The notes under the pieces: generated by a model
The model's database searches: none
Seen by the model: the letters and a program-made list of their open reading frames with translations, nothing else
What the model was told of the DNA's origin: nothing
Assembly: GCA_024195265.1 (NCBI GenBank)
Contig: JAJLRJ010000005.1
Span: forward strand, 18,656,536-18,720,535
Direction: 5' to 3'
Origin: Dendrophyllia cribrosa
Lineage: Eukaryota > Cnidaria > Anthozoa > Scleractinia > Dendrophylliidae
Length of the DNA: 64,000 nucleotides
Position numbers and translations under genes: made by a program
Shown here: positions 12,901 through 24,900 of the stretch, piece by piece
Layout of the letters: each line of letters starts with the position of its first letter
Position numbering within the stretch: the first letter of the stretch is position 1

Positions 12901-15900
12901 GCAAAATCAAACCCAAGCCTATCGTACCCCGCAGAGGTTGGTGTCAATACATACATTGTGATCCAATTTCCATTGGGAAGAAAGCGTAAACATGTGACAA
13001 GGACTGTGGCACGGACATTTAGCCCTGAGTTTTCACATAATGCAGACATATTGTTACCTGTAGTGGTACCCTCTGATGTTGGACAAAAGAGAAATTTGAG
13101 CTTAGCAGAACAACTGGAAGATTCAGAAATGCTATTTGAAGTATGGTATGTTACAGTTTCTATTACACTATTTTACAGCCAATTGCATTTCCTTCAAAAC
13201 AGCAAAAACAGCATTCATTCATGATCTCGACCCAACAGCCTAATTCATGAATGGTCAGATTAGGTTAGACCACAACGCTTAAGACTTCATCCCCAACTCT
13301 TTTCAAAGAGGTTATGGGTTTTTAGCAGCGATGGCACTTACCCTTTCACTGCCAAACGACAAAAATAGGCTCCCTTTGGGGAGCATGTGTCTACTGTATG
13401 CTGCTAAATGTTTGGATGTACAGTTAATTCAACCTTTCATTTTTTGAAATTTTGGCATCTACCCATTGAAGACAACTCTTCTACCATGGTGGGTAGCAAT
13501 GATATTCTTAACCCACGCGGCAATCACGCGCAGCCTTTATTATCATTTTTTTTTATCTTCTTTGGCAAATTTTCATCAATTTCACGTCTTAAAAAAACAA
13601 GCTTTTTAAATTTTCAGAGGTGTCAAGTGTCGACCTTTACAGAATTTAGTCTGTAGAAAGTGTGGAAAAGTCTTTGCATGATTCAGGTCTATGTACCATT
13701 GACCTCTTCAGCGTTTTTAGATCTCTTTACAAGGGTTAAGGGTCAAGTATCTTTGCTATGGAAACTCATAAAGTGGTGTGATTTCCAACTAGGCATCAAA
13801 TGTCACGAGGAATGAGTAGTAACCTGGTGATCACATCAGATAGTCAGGCCAGGGCTGCAAGGGAGAAAGATGTTCTACTTGGTGTGGGAAGAGTGCCACT
13901 TATCAAGCTTCTCACACATAAAACGGGTTAGTCCCAATGGTATATTGAATTCCCATCATGTTATTGTATGATATTTTAGCACAGTTAAGGTGACTCGACC
14001 CAGCTTTTTTGGGGGGTACCATCCTACTTTGAAGCTCTCTGGTATCCCCACCTTTACTTTTATCGTAAGTCTAACACATAGAATGGATAACATATAGATC
14101 AATCTACAATATAATATAAAATATTTGGCGATCGGAGTAAATGTCACGTGGTTATAATGCCACGCCCCTTTGAGGTCTGAGTCGAAAATCTGCTGTTACC
14201 TGCATTTTTTCGTGGAAATCTCTCGGCTACACAAAGTGCGCAAAGACCCAATTCGAGAAATTCAGTGGTTTCCAAATTTAAGTCATAATTGAAGCGAAAA
14301 TGATAAGCAAACTTTACACGATTATATCTAATAAACTATGAGACTTATCCCTTTATTTTGGGGATCGTTATAACAGATGAGTCCTTGCAAGTCAGCAAAA
14401 AGCTTTAGGGCCTTGTAAATGCGCGCGATTTTGAGTAAAGGAAACATATAGAAATTATAGTTTTAGCTATTTCTTGACGTTTGTCAGCGTTTAAGAGTCC
14501 TCACGAAAAAAGCATTTTCTTAAAAATTCGTAGTTTCTTTTTCCTTCAAATTTTTCAGGGCCACAATTGATTAACTAACTGCCCGGATTCTGAATTTCAT
14601 GGTCATTGAAAAACTGTGACATCTTCTATAAGCCCAAACTTGAGTAAACATTGAAGATTTTTGGGTGTTTCTTGGTGTTGCGGAAGCCATTGTTGGTTAG
14701 CTTTTGTGTTGCGGTGTGGGTATTGTTCAGAGTCTTTTGAATCTTTTGTTTTACGTCATTTGGTGATCACACCATCCGCAACACCAAGAAACTACCGTAT
14801 TTTTAGCGTTTTGGCTGAGTTTGTGCTCTGGGAGTTGTCTATTGTTTCTAGTCTGTCATTATACAGCATTCTTGTTCAGCACGCGTGCAATGACCACGCT
14901 TGGCTGACTTCCGAATGCTCACCGAGATATGGTAATTAGTATGAAAAAATAGAAGGGATTCTGTGGTAATTTTGGTACGGCCTGAGACAGGCGATCGCGT
15001 GATACATAGAGGTTTAACTCATGATTTTTAATCAATTCTCGGCATGATGTACACTCCTGGCTGCAGACGTTACGTGACGGGAATCCGGTAACAGCAGATT
15101 TTCGACTCAGACCTCAAAGGGGCGTGGCATTATGACCACGTGACATTTACTCCGATCGCCAAATATTTTATATTATATTGTAGATTGATCTATATGTTAT
15201 CCATTCTATGTGTTAGACTTACGATAAAAGTAATGGTGGGGATATCAGAGAGCTTCAAAGTAGGATGATACCCCCACAAAAAAACTGGGTCGAGTCACCT
15301 TAATGTTAGAAAGCAACATCAAATCTGAGCCCACAATCACCTCTGTGGCCCCATCCCACATGTTGGTCCTTATTTGGCACTTGTCTTCCTTATTTGGCTC
15401 AAGTCAATCAAACAGGTTATATAATGTGACCTTTCTCGATCACCCTTATCTCATAAGGCTGCAAGTTTACTCGCAGCAAGATTGATATCAGAGTTCACAA
15501 TGGACGTTTCGGGTTTAAGTAACGAAGTCCTTCATTTCGTACTGGCTCAAAATAGCCCACCAATCCCTGGGTCGCGCCCAATTCACATGGACGTTGACCT
15601 CCCACCATCTAACTCGCAGATGTACAATTCAGTCGTAATTCATGGCATGTTATTATTGTGCTAGAAATCTAATGTTGGGGCCTCAGGTATGGAATTTCAG
15701 CTTCCCTTAATCCCCTCCCTAGACTTTCCTCCCATCTCCTGCATCCTTCCTTAGACTTCCCTTCCATCTACTGCATCCTTTCCTAGACTTACCTCTCAAC
15801 TCCTGTGACCTTACCTAGACTTCCCTCGCATCTCCTGCATCCTTCTCTAGACTTCCCTCCCAACTCCTGTGTCCTTCCCTAGACTTCTCTCCCATCTAAG

Positions 15901-18900
15901 AAATCCTTCCCTAGACTTCCATCTCTCCCATCTTCATCCCTCCCATCTCCTGCATTCTTTCTTTTGTTTCCTTCCCTCTGCTGCATCCATTTCTAGACTT
16001 CCTTTCCATCTCCTGCATCCTTTCCTAGACGTCCCTCCCATCTCCTGCATCCTTTCCTAGACTACCCTCCCATCTCCTGCATCCTTCCCTAGACTTTCCT
16101 CCCATCTCCTGCATCCTCTCCTAGACTTCCCTCCCATCTCCTGCATCCTTCCCTTGATTCCCCCCCATCTCCTGCAGCCTTCCCTTGATTCCCTCCCATC
16201 TCCTGCAGCCTTCCCTAGACGTCATTCCCATCTCCTGCATCCTTTCCTAGACTTCCCTCCCATCTCCTGCATCCTTTCCTAGACTTCCCTCCCAACTCCT
16301 GTGTCCTTCCCTAGACTTCCCTCCCATCTCCTGCATCCTTTCCTAGACGTCCCTCCCCTCTCCTGCATCCTTCTCTGGACTTCCCTCTCATCTCCTGCAT
16401 CCATTCCTAGACTTCTCTCCCATCTCCTGCATCCATTTGTAGACTTACTCCCATCTCCAACCTCCTTACCTAGACTACCCTCCCATTTCCAACCTCCTTC
16501 CCTAGACTTCCCTCTCATCTCCTGCATCCTTTCCTAGACTTCCTTCCCATCTCCGGCCTCCATTCCTAGACGTCCCTCCCATCTCCAGCCTCCTTCCCTA
16601 GACTTCCCTTCCATTTCCTGCATCCTTTCCTAGACGTCCCTCCCATCTCCAGCCTCCTTCCCTAGACTTCCCTCCCATCTCCTGCATCCATTCGTAGACT
16701 TCCCTCCCAACTCCAGCCTCCTTCCCTAGACATCCCTCCCGTCTCCTGCATCCTTCCCTTGACTACTCTCTCATCTCCAGTCTCCTTCCCTAGACTTCCC
16801 TTCCATCTCCTGCATCCTTTCCTAGACGTCCCTCCCCTCTCCTGCATCCTTCCCTGGACTTCCCTCTCATCTCCTGCATCCATTCCTAGACTTCTCTCCC
16901 ATCTTCATCCCTCCCATCTCCTGCATTCTTTCTTTTGTTTCCTTCCCTCTGCTGCATCCATTTCTAGACTTCCTTTCCATCTCCTGCATCCTTTCCTAGA
17001 CGTCCCTCCCATCTCCTGCATCCTTTCCTAGACTACCCTCCCATCTCCTGCATCCTTCCCTAGACTTTCCTCCCATCTCCTGCATCCTCTCCTAGACTTC
17101 CCTCCCATCTCCTGCATCCTTCCCTTGATTCCCCCCCATCTCCTGCAGCCTTCCCTTGATTCCCTCTCATCTCCGGCAGCCTTCCCTAGACGTCATTACC
17201 ATCTCCTGCATCCTTTCCTAGACTTCCCTTCCATCTCCTGCATCCTTTCCTAGACTTCCCTCCCAACTCCTGTATCCTTCCCTAGACTTCCCTCCCATCT
17301 CCTGCATCCTTTCCCAGACGTCCCTCCCCTCTCCTGCATCCTTCTCTGGACTTCCCTCTCATCTCCTGCATCCATTCCTAGACTTCTCTCCCATCTCCTG
17401 CATCCATTTGTAGACTTACTCCCATCTCCAACCTCCTTACCTAGACTACCCTCCCATTTCCAACCTCCTTCCCTAGACTTCCCTCTCATCTCCTGCATCC
17501 TTTCCTAGACTTCCTTCCCATCTCCAGCCTCCATTCCTAGACGTCCCTCCCATCTCCAGCCTCCTTCCCTAGACTTCCCTTCCATTTCCTGCATCCTTCC
17601 CTAGACTTTCCTCCCATCTCCTGCATCCTCTCCTAGACTTCCCTCCCATCTCCTGCATCCTTCCCTTGATTCCCCCCCATCTCCTGCAGCCTTCCCTTGA
17701 TTCCCTCCCATCTCCGGCAGCCTTCCCTAGACGTCATTCCCATCTCCTGCATCCTTTCCTAGACTTCCCTTCCATCTCCTGCATCCTTTCCTAGACTTCC
17801 CTTCCAACTCCTGTGTCCTTCCCTAGACTTCCCTCCCATGTCCTGCATCCTTTCCTAGACGTCCCTCCCCTCTCCTGCATCCTTCTCTGGACTTCCCTCT
17901 CATCTCCTGCATCCATTCCTAGACTTCTCTCCCATCTCCTGCATCCATTTGTAGACTTACTCCCATCTCCAACCTCCTTACCTAGACTACCCTCCCATTT
18001 CCAACCTCCTTCCCTAGACTTCCCTCTCATCTCCTGCATCCTTTCCTAGACTTCCTTCCCATCTCCAGCCTCCATTCCTAGACGTCCCTCCCATCTCCAG
18101 CCTCCTTCCCTAGACTTCCCTTCCATTTCCTGCATCCTTTCCTAGACGTCCCTCCCATCTCCAGCCTCCTTCCCTAGACTTCCCTCCCATCTCCTGCATC
18201 CATTCGTAGACTTCCCTCCCAACTCCAGCCTCCTTCCCTAGACATCCCTCCCGCCTCCTGCATCCTTCCCTTGACTACTCTCTCATCTCCAGCCTCCTTC
18301 CCTAGACTTCCCTTCCATCTCCTGCATCCTTTCCTAGACGTCCCTCCCATCTCCAGCCTCCTTCCCTAGACTTCCCTTCCATCTCCTGCATCCTTTCCTA
18401 GACGTCCCTCCCATCTCCAGCCTCCTTCCCTATACGTCCCTCCTATCTCCTGCACCCTTCCCTCTTTATTCCCTGCCATCTCCTGCATCCTTCCTAGACT
18501 TCTTTCCCATCTCCAGCCTCCTTCCCTAGATTTCCTTCCCATCTCCTGCATCCTTCCATAGAGTTCTCTCTGATCTCCTGCTACCTTTTCCCCACCTTTA
18601 TTTTTGCCTTTTACAGCGTATTGTAAGTATTTATCCCTTGATCTCTTGTAAGCAATACCACTCCTGATTGCTAGAACAGTTGCATACAAGAGATGTAACT
18701 GTTATATGGTATCTCCACTTTGCTAATGTGAGGTGTGTGTTTACACAGGAGTGAAAGGCTGGTACCCCCATATACCTACCTAGTGAAAGTAATATACGTG
18801 ATGCCTCTTCTTGCGGTGACACTGAGAAGGTCACTGGAGGATTGGAACTATGCATCAGTTTCTCTGAGGCAGAAGACAGAGATCATATCATTCACCTGTC

Positions 18901-21900
18901 AAGAGGAGTTGGTTGGTCACTGCCACCTGGGATGGAGTGTGATGATGATTGGTTAGACAAGGAAGAGTTGTCAAAAGAGAGGCACTGGGAGTTCTGCTTG
19001 AAGATCAATAAGGCTTGGATTCCTCCCTTGGAACTGCATTCCTTTAACTCTGCAGCGAAGAAAGCCGATAAAAGTGTAAAGGCTTATGCAAGATACAAGC
19101 TCTACAACAAAGGTACACTTCTTGATTGATGAAAATACTCCTATGATGGGTGAAATAGTGTAAGTGCTTGGAAAAAGTCTTCTGGTATATTTCACATTTT
19201 TCATGTATGTTTTTGTAAAGTGTTGTATGAAGCCTTGGCTTCGGTACCTCCCAGTATCTGACAGTGTGCCTCTCTAGCAAGTCACACCCAGACCCACCAA
19301 CAAAGACAGTTCAACAGCTGTCATCGTCAAACCTGATAATCATCCAAAAGCCCTGTGTTTTGCAAAATAAAATTTCACATTTTAACTTGTTTTTTTTTTT
19401 ATAGCTCCTATATGCTCAAGAATATCTCCTGTAAAAGATTCTGGTGATGGTAAACTAGTCTGCGAGCTGAAACATTCCAAAGACATCATGTTACCAGTTA
19501 CACCTTCTCTCGCCTGGCACATGAAAGAAGAGTGTTTAGAGATTCAGTTGTGGCTCAGTAACAGAAGACATAATGCTGATAGCAACTCAAGAAAAAGAGA
19601 CAGATTACTGGGCTCTGCATTTGTTGATGTTTCGTCACTGCTTGTCAGCCAGCAAAGAAAAAACAGACAAATCAGGTGTGAACAATAATTGAAACTATTA
19701 TGGGCCACTTAGCCATCCATTACATTGGCTATTACCCATTTAAAATCCTCCCCTTATATTACAATATTTAGACGTTTTTGTTGTTTTATAACTTTCTAAC
19801 AAAATTGATATTTTGCTTTTATTCTGCAGTGGATTGTATCCTCTGTTCCGATCTGGAGCAAGTGATCTGCTTGGTGCTTGCATCCATGTACAGGTGTCTC
19901 TTAATTGGTGCTCTGAGGGTGGCAGTGACCCTGAGGTAAGACTCATTTAGATTTAACTCTACGGTGGATTTAAAAGTAATATACACACTGCCTGATAATC
20001 TACAACACAATACAGTTCATAAGTTCATCCCCAGGGGGTTTTCAGGGGTCCTCAAAATATGAAAAATGTATCTTGCCAAAATTTCAGTTTTCTTTAAAAT
20101 CTTCTCGAAAACAACTAAGGAAACCAAACAAAGCTAGCATTTAACCGTTATTGTGGCTACCGTTTAAGAACTTCCAGTCACGTGATACTCTTTGGGAATT
20201 GCACATGGAACCGTTTTCACCAGCAATGTAAATTTATGTCAGTTCTGAAGGGATTATCATGACTTAAATTAAATAAAAGCATCTATCTATTTTCAGTTTT
20301 GTATGCTCTTTGCGAGAAGAAACAGTTTTCAAAGTACATGTAGTTGAGGAGGAGTACATTTGTTAATCGGGATTCATGGTACATTTGAGGAGGAGTACAT
20401 TTGTTAATCGGGATTCATAGTACATTTGAGGAGGAGTACATTTGTTAATTGGGATTCATGGTACATTTGAGGAGGAGTACATTTGTTAATCGGGATTCAT
20501 AGTACATTTGAGGAGGAGTACATTTGTTAATCGGGATTCATGGTACATTTGAGGAGGAGTACATTTGTTAATCGGGATTCATAGTACATTTGAGGAGGAG
20601 TACATTTGTTAATCGGGATTCATGGTACATTTGAGGAGGAGTACGTTTGTTAATCGGGATTCATAGTCGTCTTCTGCGGTCAACTTTCCTAGATAGGGAA
20701 GTATTGATTCATATTAAAGTACATTTGTTAATTGGAACTCACAGTGATAATGGTAATCTGTACGCACTGTTTATTAGCAATTGAAACACGCTGTACGCCA
20801 CTGTAGCTACATAAACGTGTCCGTACAACTCTTACCTGTTACAATACGACTTTAGAGAGTCTCAGATAGTAACCACAATCCTTTGATGATCCTTAATGTT
20901 GTGTTCAATAGCTAGAAAGTCCATTACTCTGACGGTCCTCTCTCTGCACAGGTGTACAAATCGTCAAATCTCGGTTATAAGCCCCCCCCCCCCCCCCCCC
21001 CCCTCTCCGATATATTAGCACACCATAGTTCCTTAACAGCAATTCTTTACAAAAATTTGCACCAAATTAACTAAAAAAAAACCTTATTTATCACAGCATT
21101 TTTGCTTGACAGCCACAAAACCCTTACAAAGTTGTACAAGCCCATGGTTTATAACCGGAATTTTATGGCATAGGTACAGAGGAGAAACCAAAATATCTTC
21201 TGGAGTTTCTCTGATGAACTACTAGCATTCCTTTTTGGGAATGATAAAACCACATTCATGGCAATCCTTCCGTGTTGGCTCTTCCTATCATTGCGAAGAA
21301 CCTGGTGCTTCATGTTACAGAAACTAGTGTCAATTGGTAGCTGTACAGCAGACTTTTTCTGCACTTGCTATCTTGACTTGAGCTGAATTATGAAGTTGTC
21401 ATTCTTTTCCTTTCAGCCTGACCTTGAGCAGCATGTAAGCTCAGATGATTCTGTTTATGTTGGTTCGCCTGTGGAAGATCATGACACACACAGCAGTACC
21501 ATGATATCCAGTCAGGAGCACTCTGCTAAAACCACACAACATTATGCAAAACGACAGCTGCCAATCACTGACTCAGATAGTGACGACACGTTCACAGCTC
21601 ATGTTATTATTGACCAAGCCCTTCATCTTCCCACTGTGCCAGGAAACAATGGTGAAAGGTATTATTCCATCACTGGGATTCAGTAATTGCGCGATTTTCT
21701 ATTGAGTGACCTACAATCAAAACGAAAGTTATCATTCTCCAATTAACCATTCAGGACTCGAGGCAAATACATGTGCAGAGAAGAAATGTTGACAAAAACG
21801 CGAACTTCTGATTTTATTCCTTTGCAGATGAATGCGAAATGTTTACAAAGACATGAACTTCTGATCTTACTTTTTTTTTTCAGATTAATGCCCAGTGTGT

Positions 21901-24900
21901 ATGTTTCCTATCAAACACTTCCCTCTGTACCCCTGTCGTGCACATCAGTTGTTGTCTCCTCAACCCACCCCAGCTGGGAGTTTCAGAAACTGGAAAGGAT
22001 CAGCTATACCTCACTTAAATCACAAGTGAGTTAAGGCCTATCAATTTAGTATTGCTCCACATAAGAACGATAGCAAACTTCATTGTTCTGCGGCATTAGC
22101 TCTTTCCCACATAGAATATCTTTGATTTCAAGAATAGAGGAGGAGCTGATGGTTAATAATTATATTTCATTATAAAAATAACGAAAATCCATTTGCGTCA
22201 AATAAATTTTAGGAAATGTTCGTGCTTATCCAATCAGAATAGCAGAAGACAATAGCTAATAATTTTGCTTCTTTGATGAAGTTCCCCAAATACAATTTCT
22301 TTTAAAAATTGTATGTTGTGCGATTGGGTCTCAAATTACTTGAAACCTTAAAAAAAAATTAGACAAAATGCACCTTGAACCTTAACTTTTTAGCGGTTTT
22401 TGAGTCTAGGCCAATGAGATCACTAGTTGTAACAATGAAACATCTTGACATTCCATCGTGTTTGACATTCCATTGCCGTTCAGCGCTATCCTTCTTATGC
22501 GGATCATTACTTAATAGTATTAACATTGTGTTTCTGGTGCTATAGAAATCACAAGTGATTTAAGGCCTGTTAATTAATAGAATTAACAGTGTGTTTTCTG
22601 GTGCTTATTTATATGTCGGCAACAGTCTTTAAGACAATGGTTTCCTTTAGAAGGCAAAATCTGCCAGAGCTCAGAGGTCTATTTCAAAAGCCATCTTTAT
22701 CTTGGTTTTTCACTCAAATGCGTAAAAAAGGCATGTTCAGATGGTCAACTATATTGTTTGTTTACCGACTTACAAAACTTTGGAAATCCTCTCTGCAATA
22801 ACCAAGAAAGTTTTTCTGAGGGAGACCATTTTAAACTCGTGAATACGCGAAGCTTAATGAATGGTTTATGGCAGATGGTGACAAATATGCAAATTTTTAC
22901 TCCTTCCTTCCTTCCATCCCTCCATCTATCGATGGGCTGTAACTTTTTCTTAATTTGTTATAACCAATCTGCGGACTTCAAATGGATTTTTCAAGACTTA
23001 GGAAAGCGCTACAGCACGGTGAATGTTGTTTGTAATTGTGTGAAGTTTTTCTGCCATTTGTAAAAGTTAAAATAAACCAAATTTATGTCTTTCATGTCTT
23101 AGCGTGAAACAAATACGCATTGTTTAAAATAGGTGAGAACTGAACACGGTTAAAATATTAAAATTTTACCCCACAGACTGTCTGTGACCTCGTGGCGCAA
23201 CGACTGGCGCGCTGTTTACTTTAACCAACTCCTGGCTCCTGCGTTCAAATCCTGGTGGAGACGTCAAATTAACCTTTTTCTTTCTTTTTCCCTTTCTTTT
23301 CTTTTAACGGAAGTTTGATGAAGTTGACAACCTTTATGTCTTAATTTACGTACTTTATTCCAAAATTGCCACCCAAAACATTCAACTCTGATTAAAACCT
23401 GTGGCGATTTTTGTCATTAAAGTTAGTATCGTGGTAACGCCGCTATATGCGCTTAAGATCAACTTTCATGTTGTCGGTGGATCTGTTCCTATATATTCTT
23501 GTGTTTTTCTACTAAACAGTGTATGCAGACCTTAAATATCACACATATCATATCGCGCGGCTTACGGTATTTTAAAAGATATCGAGCCGAGTTTATAATT
23601 TAAACATACCGCACGTTGCATTACGTGTTGCATAGATAAATTTGGCAATCTTATCGAAAGTAGTAATTGATAGACTAAGCACATGTCTAAATTCAAATTT
23701 CTATTTGACTACATTTTGACACCTTTTTTGTAAGGAAGGGACGCTCAAATATGAGCTAGCGATGTGTAGCGAACTTCTTACTCATGAGTTGGCTCACACA
23801 GTCCTTTAATTATAGAGTGGTTTGACTGTATTGCTAATAATAATCAAAGCAATTTGCCATTTGAGAGATGTTTGCTTTTTTCTCATAGGGTCTTGTGTTC
23901 AAGGTGTGTCACACCTCAGGAGGCACACTTGATGAAGGTACCTTCCTTGGATCGTAATCACTGTTCGAACACTGCATGGCACTAGTCTGATGTGGTACAC
24001 AAAAGTAAAAATAATAAAAAAACAAAACAAAAATATGCTTGTCTACTGTTCAGATTAGTAGATCAACAGTCGTACTAGAGCAGTTTCTCATAAAAACAAA
24101 ACCAAAGTGATGGGAAAACTCTGCACATTTGACATATCTTTATTTTGTATTTACTGTACGGGCCTATAACAAAGGATAGGGATAACATGTACAGAAGTTG
24201 ACTTAAAAAGATGATAAAATGAAAGTAATCAAACATGCACAAGATTTCCACGGAGGAGATATATAATAATAACATCTGTAGAGGATTGGATTGGATTGGA
24301 TTGGGACATTTGACACGTTTTTGACCAAAACATGACTTTTACATTACTCCCCTCCCCCCTGAGCAATGTTGATACCAAGATCAAGACAAACATCCTACAT
24401 TTGATGTAATGTATGGACTTCAAAATTGTATAGGGGATTGGGGGGGGGGGGGGGGATAAATTTCTAAATTATATTTTAGTGACATAAGTTATCAGCGATT
24501 TTGAAATTGTCGACCAAAAGTATCTGAAAACAGCAAAGTGTCCCTTAAGCAACTGGCCAGGATTGCAGCATTCCTTCCCGAGAGAAGGTAGTAATATACT
24601 CCTAGTCACGCAAAAACAAGGCAGGCACTAACAAGGTATTGGAGACTTTACCTTTCTACTGAAAAAAAAAGTTGCAGTTGATTGGATGTGAAAGATTCTG
24701 GATATAATTTGGTTATACAGGTGTACACACCCAAGAACCAGGGTCTGCTGAAAGGAAGCAAGATAGCTCCAATGGGGACCGTGTTATTGGGTTTGTATCA
24801 TTTGACCTGTCACCACTGTTAGCCGGTATGAGGCAACTGATTGGCTGGTACAATGTGACAGATTTCAATGGAGACTGCAAAGGCCAGATCAAGGTAATTT

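Noticed and set aside
14661..14939. 92-codon ORF within the TTAA-flanked element as a possible transposase
   Set aside because: Too short, no DDE/DDD motif, and it overlaps the internal palindrome.
16279..18039. Repeated minus-strand Gly/Arg/Glu-rich ORFs of 82 codons
   Set aside because: Translations of the 32-bp minisatellite, recurring because of its 971- and 541-bp block duplications.
20346..20670. Regularly spaced repeats that resemble a CRISPR array
   Set aside because: No unique spacers: the whole 41-bp unit repeats. Animal minisatellite in an intron.
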